A stretch of DNA of 64,000 nucleotides from Pseudocercospora fijiensis CIRAD86 (Eukaryota > Ascomycota > Dothideomycetes > Mycosphaerellales > Mycosphaerellaceae), in the NCBI RefSeq assembly GCF_000340215.1, contig NW_006921532.1, positions 3,141,337-3,205,336 of the forward strand, given 5' to 3'. Shown here piece by piece: positions 56,901 to 64,000 of the stretch. Position numbers and translations under genes: made by a program. The stretch's first letter is position 1. The number at the start of each line of letters is the position of its first letter. Below the pieces are notes generated by a model. The model searched no databases. It was not told where the DNA came from and saw only the letters and a list, made by a program, of their open reading frames with translations.

Positions 56901-59163
56901 ATAGTAACAGCATTAAGTCTACGGTAATTAACATATAGGCGCAGGCTACTATCCTTCTTTAGTACGAACAGGATAGGTGCACCGGTAGGGCTGTTACTAT
57001 ACCGAATACGCCTATTAGCTAGGTTTTCCTCTAGATACTTACGCAATATAGCAAGCTCGCGCTTACTAAGGTTGTAGAGTAGTCTAAAAGGAACCTCTTT
57101 ACTCTCTATAATATTAATCTTATAATCTGTCTCCTTAAATATAGGCAATGTCGATGCTAGGTAATACTTAAACATATTAATATAGGTCTCTCGGATAGGC
57201 TCTAGTATGCGAGCAAGCTAATTAGGATTATTAGGGGGTATAGGTTTATCGTTATTACTACCGAGCAGGTCGGCGGTCGGGTTAGCTAGAGTTAGGTTGC
57301 CGATAAATAGGACCCTAATATCGTTAGGGCACTCGCTAACGTCGATATACTTAATATCCTCTTTCCTAGCGATTCCAAATCGCTACTATTAACTGCCTAA
57401 GTCTATAACTACAGCATAGTACTTAAGAACAGGGTTGCTAATAACAATGTTAGATAGGAGGCTGTCTATGTCTACTACGTAGGCAGTAAAGTTTAGTAGG
57501 CGTTCATTTCCGAGGTCGTCCTTTAGAACTATAGGAATATAGTAGGCCCTATAGGTTAAGTGCCGAGCGTTATTAAACTAAGCAAGGGTTAGTAGGTTAG
57601 TCCTAGGCAGTTGTCGAAGGTCTAATTGCTTAGCTAGGCGATAGCTAATAAGGGCGCTAACTGAATTTCCTAGGTCTAGCGTAACCTTAGTTTTATAATT
57701 ATTACTATATATATCCCCTCCGAGACAGGTGCGTATAATAGCTAGCATAATGTCGATAGTCTTACGCCGTACAAGGCTAACAGTTAGTGCGGCGCTTACT
57801 CTTTTTTCGAAGGGCCGATAGGGGTAGCATTAGCGGCTAAAAGGTGCTTACGGTACTCGGCGGTAGTACGGTCGATTCGGGCCTAGTCCCTAGGTTTGTC
57901 GCATTAGCCTAATAGATAGCTAGTACTATTACAGTTAAAGCACTTCAACCCGGTTAGGAGATTGTTACTATATCTACTCGGATTAGCGCTAGAATTAGAG
58001 AAACGATTAGAGGTATATAGAAATAAGCCCCTTCCTTACCCTCTTCCTCGCTAGGGGTTTCTACCGCGGTATCGGCCCCTGCCTCTTCTACGTTAGTCGT
58101 TACTGTTTCTATTATTAGCGGTATTAGTTTAGGGAGTACTTCCTTGGTCTCTACCGCGGCTACTACGGTTAGTAGATAGTCGTATCTTAGATTCTAACCG
58201 TTGCTATAGCTATACTACACGCTCTATAGTTTCGACTTCAACTATAAATTAAATGCGTATAAGGTTAGCCTATTTAAATACACGGCGGCGGTCTAATTTA
58301 AGGACCAATTCCTATCTTAATTTAGGGCGTATTTCGGAGATCTAGATAGAATCGGTTTTAGTCGGGAGGTCGTCTTCGAGGGTCTTTAAATAGGCCTTAA
58401 ATAAGCGAGCCGATTAATCAGTCTTTTGTCTAGCTCGAAGGTACTAGTCCTAAGCGTGTTGTTGCCTTAGTATAGGGTTTCTAAGGGTGTCTAGTATAAT
58501 AGTTTTATAGGTCTGCTACTAAACTGCAGTCTAGTTATTAAGGGAGTTAAAATGGTTATCCTAAGTGCGTTTTAGGTCGCCGTTAATGTACTGTATAGCA
58601 TAGACGACTAGTAAATAGTCATTTAGTAGAGCCCTTAGTGCGTTTCGTTAGTTAAGCTTATAGTTACGAATATAATCGTTGTATTGCTTTCGACTAGAGC
58701 TATTAAATATAGTATAGTCCTTAAGTTTAGCATCCTTCTTTTAGACTAGGACTAATAGTAAGGAAGGCCCTGCTATCGGCTTAGTATTAGTTGTTAGGGC
58801 CTCCTAAAGGCGACGAATTTCGAGGAGGTTGTCCTTTAGCTATTGTTCTTAACGTAGAGTAGCGAGCCTGTTTTAGGTAGCTTCTTAAAGTCTCGCTACT
58901 AGCTAAGGACTAAAGGCTAGTTAGCTGTATCGACGGTTAACAATATTACTAAGAATGTCGTTAATAGGCAATTCTAGATTATTACCTAGGACTATAGGTT
59001 CTTCGGTAGGCCTAGTAGTAGGCTCTTTAGTAGGAGGCACTTTAGCAGGTACTTTGGTAGGCACTTTAGTAGGCACTGTGCTACTAGCGTTGTTATTGCT
59101 AGCGCTGCTAGCGGCAGCACGGTTGTTGTTTCGTAATAAACCGGCTATTATAAGGGGCGACAC
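53930..59163 (-). pseudogene. gag-pol relic of gypsy copy 1
   Basis: On the minus strand: a gag-type Ala/Asn-rich start near 59163; a zinc knuckle near 57900 (CFNCNSTS, with the His position now Tyr); an aspartic protease region near 57700 (LDLGNSVSALIS); reverse transcriptase with an open 133-codon stretch at 57175-56774; and the catalytic YxDD box at 56638-56627 read as Y-L-D-N. Then come RNase H, a zinc-binding integrase N-terminus, and an integrase core with IIDFIIGLPP, VSDRGTTF and NGQIERQNATLQQYL (Asp, Asp, Glu). The end has a chromodomain pattern near 54100 (ERILKHR...YLLR-stop-QGY). Many stops lie at Gln/Trp codons. Not functional. Confidence 0.88.
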
Positions 59164-59420
59164 TAATAATATATTATTAGCCCCTAAGATACGGATATAG
59201 CGGAATTAGTAGATATCGGTCTAGTATGCTTAACTCAGTATAATAGGCCGTATAGAAGGCCTTGCTTAATAATTAGTACGGTTGTTTCGATAGAATAGTA
59301 CGTATAGGTCCCGTTCTTTAGGCGTAATATAGTTAAATCGATAGTTTTCGTAGCTATACCGCCGAAAGCTTGAAATAAGGACTATCTAGCTACTACCCTT
59401 AAAGGGTAGATCGAATACTA

Positions 59421-59626
59421 TATAAGAAGGGTATATTAGCAGGTAGATAGGGTAGTAGTAGGTATAGGTAGTATTCGATAGAGATCTAAGAGGAGAGGGA
59501 GGAAGGTAGGCTAGTAACGCTAGTTAGCCTAACGCTAAGCGCTAAGCCCTGCCTAAGGCATTAAGACCCTAGCTTTACTCGAGCCTAGTTATATGCTAAT
59601 TACGTATAACCTCTTTAGTCCTAATA
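59421..59626 (-). repeat. 5' LTR of gypsy copy 1
   Basis: 206 bp; differs from the 3' LTR by C/T and G/A changes at CpA/TpG and by a 9-bp insertion (TAACGCTAG) near 59515. Outer flank TAGAT. Confidence 0.9.
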
Positions 59627-59631
59627 TAGAT

Positions 59632-60156
59632 AGACGAGAAGTGCAACGATAAGAAGTTAATAATAACCTTAAGCCTAAGACAAGCAGTAGACCTTAGTAA
59701 AATAAGAAGGTTAATAATAACCTTAAGCCTAAGATATTCGGCAAGTCTCGACGTAATAGATAGACGTTACTCTCGGAAGATTTTAGAAAGCAGTAGAGAC
59801 GGATATTGTATTTCTTAGCGAAGTAGTCGTAGAGGGACATAGTTACCTTATTGCCTCGAGGATTAGTAACCTATACCTTATACTGCTTAGCATCCTAGTA
59901 GATAAAGCGCTCGATATAATACTTATCCTCGTTATACTAGCTACGGCGCTTAGTAATAACGCGGACCTTCCGGAACTTCTTAAGACTAACACTATACTTG
60001 CCCTTCTCCCCCTTATACTAAATGCCGGTAATAAGGTCGCTAATATCGCGAGCACCGTAATAGCAGATTAATAAAGCATATCGGTAGTCTAGAAAGTGCC
60101 GTTAGCTATATCGACATTAATAGAAAGGCGGCCTAGGTAAACGATACGTAGAGACT
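59632..60156 (-). pseudogene. Argonaute-like (L1-PAZ) fragment, RIP-mutated
   Basis: Minus strand, between two gypsy copies. From 60156 downward: SLRIVYLGRLSINVDIANGTF, which matches the L1 linker of fungal Argonautes (xLxINVDVxNGTFW). After a one-base frame change near 60061 comes GARDISDLITGI, then a PAZ-like run with KFRKVRVITKRRS, KYYIERFIY, VTNPRGNKVTM and SLYDYFAKKYNIRL. The last matches the PAZ end, SVxxYFxxxYNIxL. Internal stops (at least four) are TAG where Gln is expected. N-terminal parts would lie beyond the second gypsy copy, outside the window. The MID-PIWI part should lie left of gypsy copy 1 but I could not recognise it there. Assignment is by motif reading only. Confidence 0.65.
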
Positions 60157-60353
60157 TGTTATAGCTAAAGAGGCTATACGTAATTGGTATGTAACTAGGC
60201 CGAGTGAAGCTAGGGTCTTGATGCCTTAGGCAGGGCTTAGCGCTTAGCGTTGGGCTAACTCTCCTACCTTCCTCCCTCTCCTCCTAGATCTCTATCGAAT
60301 ACTAAACTGATTCACTACTACCCTATCTACCTGCTAACATAACCCTTCTTATA
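60157..60353 (+). repeat. 5' LTR of gypsy copy 2
   Basis: Inverted relative to the two LTRs of copy 1 and similar over its full length. Confidence 0.88.
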
Positions 60354-60607
60354 TAGTATTCGATCTACCCTTTAAGGGCAGCAGCTAGATAGTCCTTATT
60401 TTAAGCTTTTAGCGGTATAGCTATAATAACTAATCTAACTATATTACGCCCGAAGAACGGGACCTATACGTACTATTCTATCGAAACAACCGTACTAATT
60501 ATTAAATCAGGCCTTCTAATCTCCCTATTATTCCGAGTTAATCGCGGTAAGCCGATATCTTCTAATTCCGCTATATCCGTATCTTAGGGCCCTACAATAT
60601 ATTATTA

Positions 60608-63600
60608 GTGTTACCCCTTACAATAGCCGGCTTATTACGAAACAACAACAACCGTGCTGCCGCTAGTAGCGCTAGCAATAACAACGCTAGTAGCACAGTT
60701 CCCGCTAAAGTGCCTACTAAAGTGCCTTCTACTAAAGAGCCTGCCGGAGAGCCTATTAAAGAAGAACCTGTAATTCTAGGTAACGACCTAGAATTGCCTA
60801 TCGACGATATTCTTAACAATATTGTTAACCGTCGATATAGCTAACTAGCCTTTAGCCCCTAACTAGTAGGGAGACTCTAAGAAGCTACCTAAAATAGGCT
60901 TACTGCCCTACGTTAAGAATAACAGCTAAAGGATAATCTCCTCGAGATTCGCCGCCTATAGGAAGCCCTAACAACTACTGCTAGACTAGAACTAGTAGCA
61001 GGACCTTCTATTTAAAAGAAGGATGCTAAGCTTAAAGACTGTACCGTATTTAATAGCTCTAGCCGTAAGCAGTATAATGATTATATACGTAATTGTAAAT
61101 TGAACTAGCGGAATACACTAAGGGCCCTGCTAGACGACTATTCGCTAGTCGTCTATGCTATACAATATATTAATAGAGACCCAAAACGCACCTAGGATAA
61201 CTATTTTGACTCCCTTAACGATTAGACCGCTATTTAGTAGCAGACCTACAAAACTATTATACTAGATACCCTTAGAAACCCTATACTAAGGCAATAACAT
61301 GCTTAGGACTAATACCTTCGAGCTAAACAAAAGACTAATCAATCGGCTCGCTCATTTAAGGCCTATTTAAAGACCCTCGAAGACGACCTCCCGACTAAAA
61401 CTAATTCTATCTAGATCTCCGAAATACGTCCTAAATTGAGATAGGAATTGGTCCTTGAATTGGACCGCTACCGTGTGTTTAAATAGGCTAATCTTATACG
61501 CATTTAATTTATAGTCGAAGTCGAAACTGCTAAACGGGCTGTTTAGCTCTAGTAACGACTAGAATCGAGGATCCGACTAGCTAGCACTAACCGCGGCAAT
61601 CGTAGTGCCCGCGGAGGCAATAGCTAAGAGTCCTACTAAAACAACAATGCTAATAATAGAAACAGTAATAGCGACCGTAGAAGAGGCCGTAGCCGGCGGC
61701 TATATAGAGGAGGCTGCGATAGGGGCCGTAGAAGGGGCTCGTATCCTTATAATACTAATCGCTCGACTAACAATAGCAGCAATAATAGCTACGGCAGTCT
61801 ACTAACCGGACTGAAGTGCTTCAATTGTAATAGCACTAGCTATCTACTAGGCTAATACGATAAACCTAAGGACTAGGCCCGAATCGACCGTGCTACTACT
61901 AAGTACTAAAAGCACCTTTTAGTAGCTAACGCTACCTCTATAGGCTAGCCTTCTTATTAGTCGAAAAAAGAGTAAGCGCCGCACTAACTGTTAGCCTTAT
62001 ACGGCGTAAGACTATCGACATTGTGCTAGCTATTATACGTACCTGTCTCGTATCGGACACGTATAGGACTAACTATAAGACTAAGGTTATACTAGATCTA
62101 GGAAATTCAGTTAGTGCCCTTATTAGCTATCGCCTAGCTAAGCAATTAGACCTTCGACAACTGCCTAGGACTAACCTGCTAACCCTTACTTAGTTTAATA
62201 ACGCTCGGCACTTGACCTATAGGGCCTACTATGTCTATATAGCCCTAAAGGACGACCTCGGCAATAAGCGCCTACTAAACTTTACTGCCTACGCGGTAGA
62301 TATAGACAGCCTCCTATCTAACATTGTTATTAGCAACCCTGTTCTTAAGTACTATACTATAGTTATAGACTTAGGCAGTTAATAATAGCGATTTAGAATC
62401 GCTCGGAAAGAGGACATTGAATATATCGATGTTAGCGAGTGCCCTAATAATATTAGGGTCCTATTTATTAGCAACCTAACCCTAGCTAACCCGACGGTCG
62501 ACCTGCTCGGTAATAATAATAAGCCTGTGCCCCCTAATAGTATAGATCCTAATTAGCTTGCTCGTATACTAGAGCCTATCCGAGAGACCTATATTAATGT
62601 GTTTAAACACTACCTAGCATCGACATTACCTATATTTAAAGAGACGGATTATAAGATTAACATTATAGAGGGCAAAGAGGTTCCTTTTAGCCCCCTCTAC
62701 AACCTTAGTAAACGAGAGCTTGCTATACTACGTGAGTACCTAGAGGAAAACCTAGCTAATAGCCGCATTCGGTATAGTAACAGCCCTGCTAGTGCACCTA
62801 TCCTGTTTGTTCCAAAGAAGGATAGTAGCCTGCGTTTATACGTCGATTACTATAGACTTAATGCTGTTACTATTAAAGACCGCTGTCTACTTCCGCTTAT
62901 TAATAAGACCCTCGATCGCCTTTCTAGGGCTTACTTCTACACTATACTAGACATTAAGGATGCGTACTATCGTATCCGTATCCGTAAGGGCGATAAATAG
63001 AAGACGGCCTTTCGTACTCGTTATAGCTATTTCGAGTACTTAGTTATACTATTTAGGCTAGCTAATGCCCCTGCTACATTCTAGTCCTACATTAATCGGG
63101 CCCTTTCGGGCCTATTAAATCACCTCTATATAGTTTACCTAGATAACATCCTAGTTTATACACACTCTCCTAACATTGCGGAACACTAGGCTATAGTCCG
63201 CAAGGTACTCGATCGCCTAAGGGCCTATAGTTTGTACTACAAACCCTCTAAATGTACCTTTGCTACTAAAGAGGTGTCCTTCCTTAGCTTCCTCGTATTA
63301 ACCGAGGGTGTTAAGGCTAATCCTAATCGGATTAAGACTATTACTAAGTAGCTAACCCCTACTAGTATTAAGGAGCTTCAATTATTCCTCGGCTTCGCTA
63401 ATTCCTATCGTCGCTTTATTAAGGGCTATTTACGGCATGTAATGCCCCTAACTAAGCTTACTAAAACTAAGGCCAACCTAACTAGAGAGTTTAAATGGAC
63501 TAATAGAGTATAAGCCGCGTTTAACGGTTTAAAGAAGCGATTTACTAAAGTCCCTTTATTATACTATTTTGTACTAAATAAGTAGATCCGAATTGAGACT

Positions 63601-64000
63601 AACGCTTTACAGTTCGCTATATTAGCTATAATGTCTTAGTAGTTAGACAGTGACTACTACTAGCACCTAATTGCCTTCTTCTCGAGAAAGATAATTAATG
63701 CTAAGCGTCGCTACGAGACCTACGAGTAAGAGCTCTTAGCTATTGTCGAGGCCTTTAAGCATTAGAGGCACTACCTCGATAGGGCTTAATATACAATACA
63801 GGTCTATATAGACTATAACAACCTCCGTAGAATTACGAAGGTTACTAGGGTTATAGGTCGACAGGCTAGATAGGCCGTCTACCTCGCTAGGTTTGATTTT
63901 GATATATTATATCGGCTAGGCGTAAGCAACCCTACTAATAGCCTATCGAGGCGACCTAATTACGACAGCGGGACTTAGCAATCTATTAATTTATTGTTTC
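60608..64000 (+). pseudogene. gag-pol relic of gypsy copy 2 (partial)
   Basis: gag starts near 60608 (TIAGLLRNNNNRAAASSAS). A zinc knuckle sits near 61815-61860 (CFNCNSTS) with both a Tyr for His and a Tyr for the last Cys. Protease region near 62090-62200 (LDLGNSVSALIS). Reverse transcriptase runs from about 62599, with an open 133-codon stretch to 63000; its catalytic box at 63136-63147 reads Y-L-D-N instead of Y-x-D-D. RNase H starts near 63590 and runs off the window. Stops are TAG/TAA at Gln/Trp positions. Compared with copy 1 some sites differ, so the copies carry partly independent RIP changes. Confidence 0.88.

Larger units (their letters stand above)
52492..59626 (-). mobile_element. 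Ty3/gypsy chromovirus LTR retrotransposon, complete but RIP-mutated
   Basis: 7135 bp on the minus strand. Two LTRs (52492-52688 and 59421-59626) are in direct orientation. The target duplication TAGAT stands at 52487-52491 and 59627-59631. The LTR ends were TGTTAGGAC... at the 5' side and ...CTTACA at the 3' side before RIP (now TATTAGGAC in one copy, CTTATA in both); this reading is an inference confirmed by the matching duplications. The interior holds gag, protease, reverse transcriptase, RNase H, integrase and a chromodomain-like end in that order. Confidence 0.92.
60157..64000 (+). mobile_element. Ty3/gypsy chromovirus copy 2, inverted, truncated by the window end
   Basis: Plus strand. 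A 5' LTR at 60157-60353 (197 bp, starts TGTTA, ends CTTATA) is followed by the same internal start TAGTATTCGATCTACCC as copy 1. gag, protease, RT and the start of RNase H follow before the window ends. Five bases before the LTR are AGACT, the expected target duplication to look for at the far side. Confidence 0.9.

Noticed and set aside
58921..59200. Two opposite Val/Thr/Pro-rich frames
   Set aside because: Both are readings of the gag start of gypsy copy 1; only the minus-strand one corresponds to the element, and it is a relic.
1..64000. CRISPR arrays, bacterial operons, riboswitches, rRNA genes
   Set aside because: No pattern of regularly spaced identical repeats with unique spacers and no rRNA-like stretch; gene structure is fungal.

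Overview
The window reads as a filamentous ascomycete chromosome (Pezizomycotina; Dothideomycete-like by gene flavour, which is inference). Genes have short spliceosomal introns of about 47-155 nt with GT..AG ends. The protein set is typical of such fungi: CK2 beta, prefoldin 5, Emp24, a GCN4/CpcA-type bZIP, a Zn2Cys6 factor, an AKR7-type reductase, a neutral amino-acid permease and an SLC35-like transporter. No prokaryotic feature or CRISPR array is visible.

The sequence alternates between normal gene islands (about 7.1-12.6, 19.3-38.7 and 41.9-44.9 kb) and transposon blocks (1.26-7.1, 12.7-19.25, 38.7-41.9 and 45-64 kb). In the blocks CpA and TpG are scarce, TpA is in large excess and CpG is kept. 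That is the signature of repeat-induced point mutation (RIP). Coding frames there are closed mostly by TAG/TAA at former Gln and Trp codons.

Block by block: (1) a Mutator-like element with 52-bp terminal inverted repeats and a 9-bp target duplication, next to a hAT relic; (2) a Helitron relic whose Rep histidines and helicase P-loop have been changed by RIP, bracketed by a 15-bp inverted repeat; (3) a Harbinger-type element carrying a transposase and a convergent Myb/SANT gene; (4) a 45-52 kb mosaic of RIP-mutated sequence with several tandem arrays; (5) a complete Ty3/gypsy chromovirus at 52.49-59.63 kb with 5-bp TAGAT duplications, and a second, inverted copy from 60.16 kb running off the window. 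The roughly 525 bp between the two gypsy copies encodes, on the minus strand, a RIP-broken Argonaute-like L1-PAZ segment. An RNA-silencing gene thus appears to have been duplicated, mutated by RIP and then hit by two retroelements.

The gene islands carry housekeeping and regulatory genes with no evident shared pathway. Notable points are a CpcA/GCN4-type gene with a 5-codon and a 49-codon upstream ORF, a decayed aminoglycoside-phosphotransferase-like pseudogene, and an emp24 gene whose conserved C-terminus is only recovered through an 18-nt last exon.
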